Shown here piece by piece: positions 1-5,885 of a stretch of 6,000 nucleotides of DNA. The stretch is from Candidatus Aminicenantota bacterium (GTDB lineage Bacteria; Acidobacteriota; Aminicenantia; Aminicenantales; JAFGBC01), in the NCBI GenBank assembly GCA_016933355.1, contig JAFGBC010000289.1:1-6000 (forward strand), written 5' to 3'. The number at the start of each line of letters is the position of its first letter. Within the stretch, counting starts at the first letter, position 1. A program made the position numbers and the translations under genes. The notes beneath the pieces are model-generated. The model made no database searches. It had not been told where the DNA came from and saw only the letters and a list, made by a program, of their open reading frames with translations.

Positions 1-114
1 ATGAGTACGGACGAAGCGCCGGGACTGGTTCCCGGGCGGGCCGGGGGACAAAGGGGGATGCCTGTCGCCTAGAACGCATTTCCGAAAATCCCTGGCAATT
101 GGGGACGAACCGTG
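1..114. other. left-edge non-coding or gene-end stretch
   Basis: No gene can be supported here. A plus frame is open from the window edge to a TAG at 70-72, and another plus frame is open to a TGA near 138. A minus frame starting ATG at 77-79 runs off the left edge without a convincing ribosome site. Each of these fragments is too short and too rich in Arg, Gly and Pro to judge. A 6-bp stem, CCGGGA/TCCCGG with a 5-nt loop (19-35), could form, but no T-run follows on either strand. It could therefore be the 3' flank of the metal transporter gene, with or without a weak terminator. Confidence 0.3.
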
Positions 115-1533
115 TCATTCCGGGGGCTCGACGTGGATGAGGACGCGGCCGACCCGGTCGACGCCCGCCCTCAGGGCCAGCTCGAAGCGCTCGGTCAGGC
201 GGTGGGCGGCGTCCAACTCCATGGCCGGGTCGAGCGCGCAGTGGAGCGACACGGCCAGCTCTCCCGCCTCGTCCTCGATCTCGATCTCGTGCGGGTCGCA
301 GACGACCCCCTCGGCCGCCGCCACCTCGCTCACGATCCGGCGGATCGCCTCGCGGTCGGCCTCGGCCTCGGCGACGGGCGCGGGTCCGCTCTTGACCGGC
401 TCAAGATGCGTGACGATCCGGTCCAGGCCGGGGATGGCCCGGCGCAGGTCCTCCTCGAAGGCCGAGGCCCGGGCGTGGGCTTCGGCCACGTCGCGCGCCC
501 CGTCGATCTCGATATGGAGCTCGAGGCCGGCGCCGCTCTTCCGCTCGCTGGAGCGGATGTCGTGGGCGGCCAGCCCGTGGCGGGCAGCCAGCATCCTCAC
601 CTCTCCCACCAGGTCCTCGGCCTCCTCCCGGCCGGGCTCGACATGGATGACGACGTCGGCCGTCCGCCGGCCGAGCGCCCGGCGGATGGCGTCCCCGGCC
701 CGGTTCGAGATGTCGTGGGCATGCTCCAGGGCCTCGTGCCGGCCGACGATCAGGACGGCGTCGACGAAGAATTCGGGGCCGGCGCGGCGGACGCGGGCGT
801 TGCGGACCTCGAGGACTCCGGAGACGCGGGCGGCCCGGGCGACGTCCTCGCGCAAATGGGCGGGCACGCCGTCGAGGAGGTCCCTGATCGTCCGCCGGCC
901 GAGCGCGAGCGAGACGTAGATGACGATGGCCGAGACGCCCAAGGCGGCCACGGCGTCGGCCTTCTGCAGCCAGGGCACGCCGAACGCGTCGGCGGCCCGG
1001 ACGAAACCCAGGCCGGCGATGACGACCAGCGACGACCAGACGTCGGTCGAGAAGTGGAGAGCGTCCGCCTCCAGGGCCTGGCTCTGGTGCTTGCGGGCGG
1101 CCCGCCGCAGGACGCGGGCGCGCGAAATATCGACGGCGATCGAAACGGCCATGACCAGGAAGGCCCAGAGGCCGGCCTCGACGTGGACGGACCGGACGAA
1201 CAGTCGGCGCACGGCCTCGTCGATGATCCAGACGCAGGTCACGAGGAGAAGCCCGGTCTGGAACAGAGCCGAGAGGTTTTCGACCTTGCCGTGTCCGTAG
1301 GTATGGGTCGGGTCGGCCGGCCGGCTCGAGACCTTGACCGCGACCAGGGTCGCGAGGGCCGCGACCAGGTCGAGGCCGGAGTGGGCCGCCTCGGCCAGGA
1401 TGCCCAACGACCCGGTCAGAAGGCCGACCACGACCTTCATCCCGGTCAGGACGACTGCGGCGACGACCGAGCTCAGGGCGGCGGCCGACTTCTCCCGCTC
1501 GGCCGCGCCGCTCGGATCCTGAAGATCCGGCAT
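115..1533 (-). CDS. cation diffusion facilitator (CDF) metal exporter with extended C-terminal region
   Basis: This is a 472-aa proton-coupled divalent metal exporter of the inner membrane. The CDF transmembrane domain covers about residues 18-215. The expected metal-site residues are visible: HSGLD in TM2 (H51, D55) and HFSTD in TM5 (H160, D164). The HxxxD/HxxxD pattern is that of the zinc-type (Zn/Co/Cd) CDF subgroup, so zinc is the best guess for the substrate. The conserved loop after TM2 reads THTYGHGKVENL (77-88). Family members usually have one cytoplasmic ZT-dimer domain of about 80 residues and total about 300 aa. Here three successive blocks end in very similar strands: VVIHVEP (294-300), IVTHLEP (373-379) and VLIHVEP (464-470). 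The ATG at 1531-1533 is preceded by AGGAC about 8 nt upstream, a moderate ribosome site. It starts 55 nt after the 30-aa gene on the same strand with no clear terminator between, so read-through from the symporter operon is plausible but unproven. Confidence 0.93.
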   Translation of the reverse strand: MPDLQDPSGAAEREKSAAALSSVVAAVVLTGMKVVVGLLTGSLGILAEAAHSGLDLVAALATLVAVKVSSRPADPTHTYGHGKVENLSALFQTGLLLVTCVWIIDEAVRRLFVRSVHVEAGLWAFLVMAVSIAVDISRARVLRRAARKHQSQALEADALHFSTDVWSSLVVIAGLGFVRAADAFGVPWLQKADAVAALGVSAIVIYVSLALGRRTIRDLLDGVPAHLREDVARAARVSGVLEVRNARVRRAGPEFFVDAVLIVGRHEALEHAHDISNRAGDAIRRALGRRTADVVIHVEPGREEAEDLVGEVRMLAARHGLAAHDIRSSERKSGAGLELHIEIDGARDVAEAHARASAFEEDLRRAIPGLDRIVTHLEPVKSGPAPVAEAEADREAIRRIVSEVAAAEGVVCDPHEIEIEDEAGELAVSLHCALDPAMELDAAHRLTERFELALRAGVDRVGRVLIHVEPPE

Positions 1534-1588
1534 GTTCAGCGTCCTGTCTCTTGATCCTCTCGGGGCGGGGCGCCGGCTTCCTGCCGCC

Positions 1589-1681
1589 TCAGCTTTTCTT
1601 CGAAAAGTAGCGGAAAAGGGCCAGGGTCAGACCCGTCGAGACGAGGAGGATGGCGAGGGGGACGACGATGCCGACGATCAT
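1589..1681 (-). CDS. 30-aa single-TM microprotein (symporter operon)
   Basis: This tiny ORF encodes 30 residues, beginning MIVGIVVPLAILLV and ending RYFSKKS. Residues 2-23 form one hydrophobic helix, followed by a short basic tail, the usual topology of an inner-membrane peptide with its C-terminus in the cytoplasm. Its ATG overlaps the stop of the 45-aa gene as ATGA (1678-1681), and AAGGAG lies 5 nt upstream of the start inside that gene, so translational coupling is likely. I recognise no family. It is probably a real gene because of the start site, the coupling and the clean TM helix, but its small size means chance cannot be ruled out. A role as accessory subunit of the upstream symporter is inference from position only. 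Confidence 0.65.
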   Translation of the reverse strand: MIVGIVVPLAILLVSTGLTLALFRYFSKKS

Positions 1682-1815
1682 GGCCGCTCCTTGTCCTTGG
1701 CCTTGGGTTCGCCCTTGGCTTTCTTCCGGTAGGCGACGTAGGCCAGGAGGAGGCCCAGAAGCGAGCAGACGTAGGCGATCGACATCCCGACGACGACGGC
1801 CAGGTTCTGCTTCAT
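1678..1815 (-). CDS. 45-aa single-TM microprotein (symporter operon)
   Basis: This ORF encodes 45 residues. A hydrophobic helix spans about residues 5-29 (NLAVVVGMSIAYVCSLLGLL and onward) and is followed by a strongly charged, Lys-rich tail (30-45, RKKAKGEPKAKDKERP), which should lie in the cytoplasm. The ATG at 1813-1815 is one nucleotide after the stop of the 96-aa gene, with a GGGAG site about 7 nt upstream. Its stop overlaps the start of the 30-aa gene by 4 nt. No family is recognised. Small single-TM subunits are known for some sodium symporters, such as MetS of the MetPS methionine/alanine importer, but I see no specific sequence match to those. The assignment as a symporter partner is by context. 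Confidence 0.72.
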   Translation of the reverse strand: MKQNLAVVVGMSIAYVCSLLGLLLAYVAYRKKAKGEPKAKDKERP

Positions 1816-1816
1816 G

Positions 1817-2107
1817 TCATTTCTCCCAGCGGGCGATCTTCTCGAGGTCCTCGAGGTACTTCTTCTGCTTGTGCTCGTAGTCCCCGGAGATGGCCTTGAG
1901 CTTGGGGTCGATGACCCGGAAGAGGACGAGCAGGAGGACGATGTCGACGGCGAGCAGGACGAACCCGTACCAGCGGAGAAGGGCGATGAACAGGATGCTG
2001 ACGGCGGACAGGATATAGGTCAGCGGGGAGAGGATCCAGGCCAGGACATCCTCCTTGGACCAGCCGTCCGCCTCGGCGGCCGACCAGCGGGTCTTGATCC
2101 AGGCCAT
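1817..2107 (-). CDS. 96-aa two-TM membrane protein with charged C-terminal helix
   Basis: The protein is 96 aa. The N-terminus is Trp-containing and amphipathic (MAWIKTRWSAAEADGWSKED). Two hydrophobic segments follow at about 22-44 and 47-65, then a highly charged, probably helical or coiled-coil tail (68-96, with KKYLEDLEKIARWEK near the end). This predicts an inner-membrane hairpin with a cytoplasmic tail. The ATG lies one nucleotide after the symporter stop, and a strong AAGGAGGG site is placed inside the last symporter codons about 8 nt upstream. Some SSS symporters have a small partner of similar size (DUF4212, DUF485/YjcH near ActP), but the characteristic residues of those families are not evident here. 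It may be an unrelated accessory subunit. Function is otherwise unknown. Confidence 0.85.
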   Translation of the reverse strand: MAWIKTRWSAAEADGWSKEDVLAWILSPLTYILSAVSILFIALLRWYGFVLLAVDIVLLLVLFRVIDPKLKAISGDYEHKQKKYLEDLEKIARWEK

Positions 2108-2108
2108 G

Positions 2109-3719
2109 TCACATCCCTCCTTTCGCCGGGGCGGCGGCCGGCGCCGGCGCGCCGGGCAGCAGCCCGCGCCGCACGGCCTCGCGGTGGACCGGCTTCCACC
2201 AGCCGTAGGGGCGGCTCATAACGTAGTACTTGACGAGGCGGTCCATGTCCTCGGGCTTGGTCAGGAAGGTGACCGGGAAGTAGATCAGCGCGCCCAGGGC
2301 CATCATCAGCCAGAACTGGAGGTAGTCGGGCAGGACCGGGATGATCTTGTTCTCGGGCAGGACCCAGACGACGAGCCAGCTCAGCCCCAGGTTGGCGATC
2401 CAGGACGAGAGGTAGCCCCAGGCGTTGAAGCGCCACCAGACGACCTGGAGGATCGAGGGCAGCCAGATGCCGGCCGCCATGATCCACAGGGCGAAGATGA
2501 GCCACTGGGTGATCTCCTGCATCATCGAGCCGTAGAGGAACGACCCGAGGAGGAGGATCACGGTCGAGACGCGGCCGACCCAGACGAGCTCGCGGTCGGT
2601 CGCCTTGGGCTTGAGGTAGTGGTGGTAAAGGTCGCGGGTCGCGTAGGAGGCGCCCAGGTTGAGATGGGAGGCGATCGTCGAGAGGTGGATGGCGATGATG
2701 GCCGCGAAGAAAAAGCCGAGCATCCCGACCGGCAGAATCTGGAAGCCGAACTTGTACCAGGCCATCTCGGACTCGGCCGTGCTCTGGATGGCGGGCGCCA
2801 GCGAGAAGAAGCCGAGGATGGCGACCGCCCACAAGGAGTTGCGCAGGACGATCAGGCCCGTCCCGGCCCAGATCGAGTAGCTCGCGTCGCGGACGGTCTT
2901 GGCCGACTGGATCCGCTGGGCCTCCGTGTACCAGTCGATCGAGGTCCCCATCCCGAACCCGCCGATGACGGCGATGACGAGCATGGTCAGGAACCAAACG
3001 ACCGGGAAGTCGCCCGTGGCGAACCCGGTGAAGGCGAACGGATTGAGGCGCCAGGCCTGGCCCATCCCTTCGATCTTGGCGATGATGGTCGAGGGACCGC
3101 CGGCGGCGACGATCTGCCAGACCGAGACGATCAGGATGACCGAGAAGGCGATGACGCCCTGCTGGAAGTCGGCCATGATGACGCCCCAGTAGCCGGCGGC
3201 CAGGACATAGACGGCGCAGAGCGAGGAGAACAGGATCAGCCCCAGCCAGGTCGGCCAGCCGAACAGGTAATGGCAGAGCTTGCCCATGGCGATCCCGACC
3301 CAGCCCAGGATGAACATGTTCATGAAAACCTGCCAGCCCGCGATCCAGCCCCGGAGGAGCTCGGAGCCCATGCCGGAGAAGCGCAGGGTCTGCCACTCGG
3401 CCTGGGTGTAGGCGAGCGAGCGGCGGAAGAGCCGGGTCGAGGCGAAGGCCGATATGGCGCACCAGGCCGAGAAGAACGTGTACCAGATGCCGCGCAGTCC
3501 GTGCTGGTAGATGACGCCGCTGACCCAGATCGGCGTGTCGGTCGCGGTGTGGGTGGCGTAAACGGACGAGGCCGGCAGCCACCAGGGCAGGCCGCGGCCG
3601 GCCAGGAAAAAGTCGGCCATCGAGCGCTTGCCCAGCCGGTAGAAGAGGATGCCGCAACCGACCATGATCGCGACATAGGCAACCAGCCAGAACCAATCGA
3701 GTAACTGGAAGCGGACCAT
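2109..3719 (-). CDS. sodium:solute symporter (SSS family)
   Basis: This is a 536-aa inner-membrane Na+-coupled transporter with many TM helices (LeuT fold). Family landmarks appear in order. The N-terminal motif is DFFLAGRGLPWW (36-47). ADFQQGVIAF lies at 183-192 and AQRIQSAK at 267-274. The TM8 motif LSTIASHLN (346-354) carries S347 and T348, which align with the Na2-site Ser-Thr of PutP-type carriers, and is followed by the typical DLY (363-365). A hydrophilic end segment, TKPEDMDRLVKYYVMSRP (487-504), is common in SSS carriers of environmental bacteria. The C-terminal tail (523-536) is Ala/Pro-rich. The substrate cannot be read from sequence; sugars, sugar acids, amino acids and other organic acids are all possible. 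The ATG at 3717-3719 is preceded by GAGGAGAGAGG, and a strong promoter lies about 35 nt upstream. It is the first gene of an operon with three tiny membrane proteins packed behind it. Confidence 0.95.
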   Translation of the reverse strand: MVRFQLLDWFWLVAYVAIMVGCGILFYRLGKRSMADFFLAGRGLPWWLPASSVYATHTATDTPIWVSGVIYQHGLRGIWYTFFSAWCAISAFASTRLFRRSLAYTQAEWQTLRFSGMGSELLRGWIAGWQVFMNMFILGWVGIAMGKLCHYLFGWPTWLGLILFSSLCAVYVLAAGYWGVIMADFQQGVIAFSVILIVSVWQIVAAGGPSTIIAKIEGMGQAWRLNPFAFTGFATGDFPVVWFLTMLVIAVIGGFGMGTSIDWYTEAQRIQSAKTVRDASYSIWAGTGLIVLRNSLWAVAILGFFSLAPAIQSTAESEMAWYKFGFQILPVGMLGFFFAAIIAIHLSTIASHLNLGASYATRDLYHHYLKPKATDRELVWVGRVSTVILLLGSFLYGSMMQEITQWLIFALWIMAAGIWLPSILQVVWWRFNAWGYLSSWIANLGLSWLVVWVLPENKIIPVLPDYLQFWLMMALGALIYFPVTFLTKPEDMDRLVKYYVMSRPYGWWKPVHREAVRRGLLPGAPAPAAAPAKGGM

Positions 3720-3751
3720 CGACGACCTCTCTCCTCGGAACGGTCCCCCAA

Positions 3752-3781
3752 ACTATAGCAACGGCCCCGACGGACTGTCAA
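3752..3781 (-). promoter_or_regulatory. sigma-70-type promoter of the symporter operon
   Basis: Read on the minus strand, a perfect TTGACA (-35, 3776-3781) and TATAGT (-10, 3752-3757, 5 of 6 consensus bases) are separated by 18 nt. Transcription would start near 3745, giving a leader of about 25 nt that contains the purine-rich ribosome site GAGGAGAGAGG before the symporter ATG at 3719. Position, spacing and sequence agree. No operator is obvious around it. Transcription has not been shown. Confidence 0.8.
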
Positions 3782-3790
3782 ACGCTATTC

Positions 3791-3819
3791 TCCCGGGGCT
3801 TCGGGCGGGCTCCCCGGGA
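3791..3819. other. GC-rich inverted repeat (8-bp stem)
   Basis: Perfect arms TCCCGGGG (3791-3798) and CCCCGGGA (3812-3819) flank a 13-nt loop. It lies between the end of the exported-protein gene and the symporter promoter. On the minus strand it is followed by GAATAGCGTTT, not a proper T-run, so it may add to termination of the upstream transcript but is not a textbook terminator. GC-rich DNA makes such repeats fairly easily. Confidence 0.4.
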
Positions 3820-3837
3820 CAAGACGCGGACGGTCAA

Positions 3838-3856
3838 GGGCGTCCGCCCGACGCCC
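3838..3856 (-). terminator. possible terminator hairpin after exported-protein gene
   Basis: A perfect 7-bp stem, GGGCGTC (3838-3844) with GACGCCC (3850-3856) and a 5-nt loop, lies 24 nt beyond the stop of the 145-aa gene on the minus strand. Only two Ts follow (TTGACC), so it is a weak intrinsic terminator at best. Part of it can pair differently: GCGGAC (3826-3831) with GTCCGC (3842-3847). Confidence 0.45.
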
Positions 3857-3880
3857 CTCCGCCCTGGAGAGCGCTCCGCC

Positions 3881-4318
3881 TCAGAACGATAGGCTGAAGC
3901 CGGCCTGGGAGACGGGCTCGCCCTTTCGCTCCAGCGGATAGCTCACGTCGATATAGAAGATCCAGAACCGGGTGCCGGCCAGGATCAAGGGCTTCAACGT
4001 CCTGCGGTCTCGGGAGTACTCCAGTCCGCCGCCGCCGTAGAGCCGGAAGAAGAGGATGCGGCGGGGCAACATGTAGGCTGCTCCCGCCCGCATCAGAAGA
4101 TCCGTGCGGTCGCGGTCGTATCGGAATCCGCCCAGGCCGTAGAACCCCCCGTCGATGCGGTGCATCATTTCCAGGCTCGTAGGCCTGATTATGGACGAAA
4201 AGCCCAGGAAGTTAGCTGGAAGCCGGTCGTCGCCGCTTCGCGGGGCGCCGTCCGATGCGAACGCCCAGAAACCGAGGATGAGAACCGCGGCTCCCGTCGC
4301 GAACGCCGTTCTTTTCAT
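3881..4318 (-). CDS. small exported protein, probable outer-membrane β-barrel
   Basis: The protein is 145 aa. Its signal peptide has basic MKR, a hydrophobic core (4-18) and a likely signal peptidase site after AFA (19-21). The mature part of about 124 aa has alternating hydrophobic/polar stretches with many aromatics and glycines: LLMRAGAAYML (74-84), ILFFRLYGGGGLEYS (88-102), LILAGTRFWIFYIDVSYPL (111-129). It ends AGFSLSF, and a C-terminal Phe in this pattern is the usual signature for barrel assembly. It is short for a full eight-strand barrel, so the fold is tentative. The frame stays open upstream to 4381, but I chose the ATG at 4316-4318 because it has AGGAGGA about 5 nt upstream and directly begins the signal peptide. 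The family is not recognised and the substrate or role is unknown. It lies alone between hairpins and a 157-nt spacer. Confidence 0.8.
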   Translation of the reverse strand: MKRTAFATGAAVLILGFWAFASDGAPRSGDDRLPANFLGFSSIIRPTSLEMMHRIDGGFYGLGGFRYDRDRTDLLMRAGAAYMLPRRILFFRLYGGGGLEYSRDRRTLKPLILAGTRFWIFYIDVSYPLERKGEPVSQAGFSLSF

Positions 4319-4475
4319 GATGTCCTCCTGCTCATTCGAGCGGTCCGCATCGAATAAAGCGGCTTCCGTGCCAATCCGCATCAGGCGGGGACGGGCCCGT
4401 TTCTACGAGGGGGCGGGACACGTGTTTTTCGTCGAGGACAGTTCCAAAATATTGGAAGGTCCGGCGGCGGGCGGC
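4319..4475. other. intergenic spacer between kinase and exported-protein genes
   Basis: This spacer is 157 nt and more AT-rich than the surrounding coding DNA. It contains the exported-protein ribosome site (CAGGAGGACATC on the minus strand) and a 16-bp inverted repeat at 4442-4457. No well-spaced -35/-10 pair could be picked out by eye. A promoter for the exported-protein gene is expected here, unless it is read through from the kinase gene. Confidence 0.5.
4442..4457. promoter_or_regulatory. AT-rich inverted repeat, possible operator
   Basis: TTCCAAAATATTGGAA has perfect 6-bp arms (TTCCAA/TTGGAA) around AATA. It lies 18 nt beyond the kinase stop and about 124 nt upstream of the exported-protein start, so it could be a binding site for a dimeric regulator of that gene. 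No protein is known to bind it. The dyad is short, and chance is possible. Confidence 0.35.
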
Positions 4476-5633
4476 TCAATCTTCGGGCGGCACGAGCAGG
4501 GCGGCGCCGTAGAGGCCGGCCGCGTCCGAGGCCAGCATCTCGCGGACGCCGACGATCTCGTCGGCCGCGACGGTGACGATCGGGTGGCCGGAGCGGCGGA
4601 GCACGTCCTTCAGGGTCGGCCAGGCGTGGTCCCTGGCCGGCCGGCTCATCAGCCAGCCGCCCAGGATGAAGACGCGCGTCCCTTGAACGTTGGCCCAGAA
4701 CTCGCGCTCCATCTCGGGTGGGTTGGAAACGACAGCCTTGCGCGATGCGCCCTCCGAACCGCCCCCCTCGAAGGTCAGGATCATGGCCTGAGCGACGGCT
4801 TGGCCCGCCTTTCGGTAGAGGCCGCGGGCGGCTTCGCGGATGGACTCCTCCCGATGATCGGTCAGGACGGCCAGCCCGTCGCCGGTCAGCTCGTCCGGCC
4901 GGAAGCGCGTCCGGAGCGTTTCGTCGCGAAGGGCCTGGAGCAGAAGGCCCTCCCCGGTCGCCAGGTCCTCGGGGGTGAGCACGCCGGGCTTGATCCGGCC
5001 GTCGCCCTCCTCCAGGACGAGGTCGAAGAACTGCTGCGGTCCGGGCGCCGGGATGAGGCGCCGCCCCTCGACGCGAAAGGCGCCGGCGCCGAACCCCGTC
5101 CCGGGGATGAAGCCCGCGATCCGCGGGCAGGCCTCGAGCGCTTCCCGGACCTGCGGATACTTCTCGATCTGTCCGAACACGGCGTGAGCCATGGCCAGGA
5201 CGGTGGCGACGCCGTCGTTGTTGACGAAGGCTTTCCAGTCTTCGCCCATGAATTTCGGGAATTCCTCGGCCAGGCGGAAGCCGTCCAGGTCGGGCAGGTT
5301 GGGCGTCGTTCCTCTGTAGGGTATGCCCTCGGCGAGCCAAGCGCCGGGCGCGCAGATCCCGACCGTCTTGCGGATCGCGTTCCGCTCCTTGATCGGGATG
5401 TCGCGGAAGATGTCCTTGAGTCCCCGGGCGGCCTTTTCCAGGGTCTGGGCGAGGTCGGTCAGGTGGCCTTTGGGATGCTGGGGGGCGGGCTTGGTCGGGT
5501 TGAGGAGCTTTTTGCTCCGCTCCGGGAGCAGGAGTCGGAGGGAGGCGAGGGAGGACCCCTCTTGAGTCCTAAACAGGATGAGCCCTTTCCGGGTGTGGGT
5601 CGCCCCCAGGTCGATGGCCGGAATCGCGTACAC
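4476..5633 (-). CDS. ROK-like (ASKHA-fold) sugar kinase, glucokinase/hexokinase type
   Basis: This is a predicted cytoplasmic ATP-dependent sugar kinase of 385 aa (GTG start). The nucleotide-binding landmarks of the ASKHA fold are in order: AIDLGATHTR (phosphate 1, residues 6-15); VNNDG (137-141) with the likely catalytic Asp at 140; PGTGFGAG (phosphate 2, 177-184); VFILGGWL (321-328); and GLYGAALL (373-380) at the end. A ROK signature part is missing: there is no GEIGH and no CxCGxxGCxE zinc motif. Instead the region after phosphate 2 reads PAPGPQQFFDLVLEEGDG (195-212), so the sugar cannot be inferred from ROK glucokinases. The start is uncertain. The frame is open only to a TGA at 5682-5684. 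A TTG at 5667-5669 would add 12 residues, while GTG at 5631-5633 places the first β-strand as in relatives; neither has a good ribosome site. The gene is divergent from the microprotein operon at 5760. Confidence 0.85.
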   Translation of the reverse strand: MYAIPAIDLGATHTRKGLILFRTQEGSSLASLRLLLPERSKKLLNPTKPAPQHPKGHLTDLAQTLEKAARGLKDIFRDIPIKERNAIRKTVGICAPGAWLAEGIPYRGTTPNLPDLDGFRLAEEFPKFMGEDWKAFVNNDGVATVLAMAHAVFGQIEKYPQVREALEACPRIAGFIPGTGFGAGAFRVEGRRLIPAPGPQQFFDLVLEEGDGRIKPGVLTPEDLATGEGLLLQALRDETLRTRFRPDELTGDGLAVLTDHREESIREAARGLYRKAGQAVAQAMILTFEGGGSEGASRKAVVSNPPEMEREFWANVQGTRVFILGGWLMSRPARDHAWPTLKDVLRRSGHPIVTVAADEIVGVREMLASDAAGLYGAALLVPPED

Positions 5634-5759
5634 GGATAATAAGAAAACGCTTTTTTCGCCCGCTGTCAAGTGGTTCGCGGCTCATTCCCGAAAAGTGTCC
5701 GAATTTTCCGGATTCGCACAGTCTCTTCCGACTAAAGGTTGGATTGAGGAGGCCTTGGC
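5634..5759. other. AT-rich divergent intergenic region
   Basis: This spacer separates the kinase start from the plus-strand microprotein operon. It is clearly more AT-rich than the flanks, with an A/T run at 5634-5657 and AATTTTCC at 5702-5709. Both sets of transcripts should start here. Short dyads are visible, for example CGAAT (5700-5704) with ATTCG (5712-5716). A perfect TTGACA on the minus strand (5664-5669) lacks a correctly spaced -10. The strong GAGGAGG site at 5745-5751 serves the 41-aa gene. Confidence 0.5.
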
Positions 5760-5885
5760 ATGGAACTGCTGGTCGTAGGCAAATACGCTTTGCTGGTATT
5801 CGCTTTGGCTTTTCTCGCTCGTGAGGCGCTTGGCCGAACGCCGGGCGTCGGCCGCGGGCCGGCCGGGCGGGGAGGGCGGTCATGA
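5760..5885 (+). CDS. 41-aa single-TM microprotein
   Basis: This ORF encodes 41 residues. A hydrophobic helix covers about residues 2-20 (ELLVVGKYALLVFALAFLA, with Lys8 inside it) and is followed by an Arg/Gly-rich basic tail (21-41). The ATG at 5760-5762 has a strong GAGGAGG site about 8 nt upstream. Its stop overlaps the next start as ATGA (5882-5885). Those two signals and the TM helix make a real gene likely despite the size. No family is recognised. It would begin an operon that continues past the right edge, divergent from the sugar kinase. Confidence 0.65.
   Translation: MELLVVGKYALLVFALAFLAREALGRTPGVGRGPAGRGGRS

Noticed and set aside
112..1554. 480-codon open frame on the plus strand opposite the CDF gene (also shorter plus frames at 137-919 and 920-1300)
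   Set aside because: The minus frame has clear CDF motifs and TM helices. The plus translations are Asp/Gly/Arg- or Ser/Arg-rich antisense text typical of GC-rich DNA.
1534..1588. Terminator between the 30-aa gene and the CDF gene
   Set aside because: GC-rich, but only imperfect short pairing was found and no T-run follows, so it does not support a transcript end.
1532..2221. Plus frames of 66, 76 and 135 codons over the microprotein region
   Set aside because: They are antisense to the tightly packed minus genes, contain no hydrophobic or domain-like pattern and have acidic or Arg-rich repeats expected of shadows.
2055..3704. 549-codon plus frame and 558-codon alternative minus frame across the symporter
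   Set aside because: The symporter frame contains all SSS motifs. These are low-complexity shadows (Asp/Gly/Glu-rich and Arg/Pro/Leu-rich) without domains.
4155..5639. 494-codon plus frame opposite the kinase and exported protein, and a 319-codon minus frame at 4381-5340
   Set aside because: They cross two well-supported genes and have no recognisable domain. The composition is that of shadow frames.
5636..5669. Minus-strand TTGACA (5664-5669) with TATTAT (5636-5641) as a kinase promoter
   Set aside because: The spacing is 22 nt instead of 16-18, and the -10 would end only 2 nt before the GTG start, so transcription would begin inside the gene.
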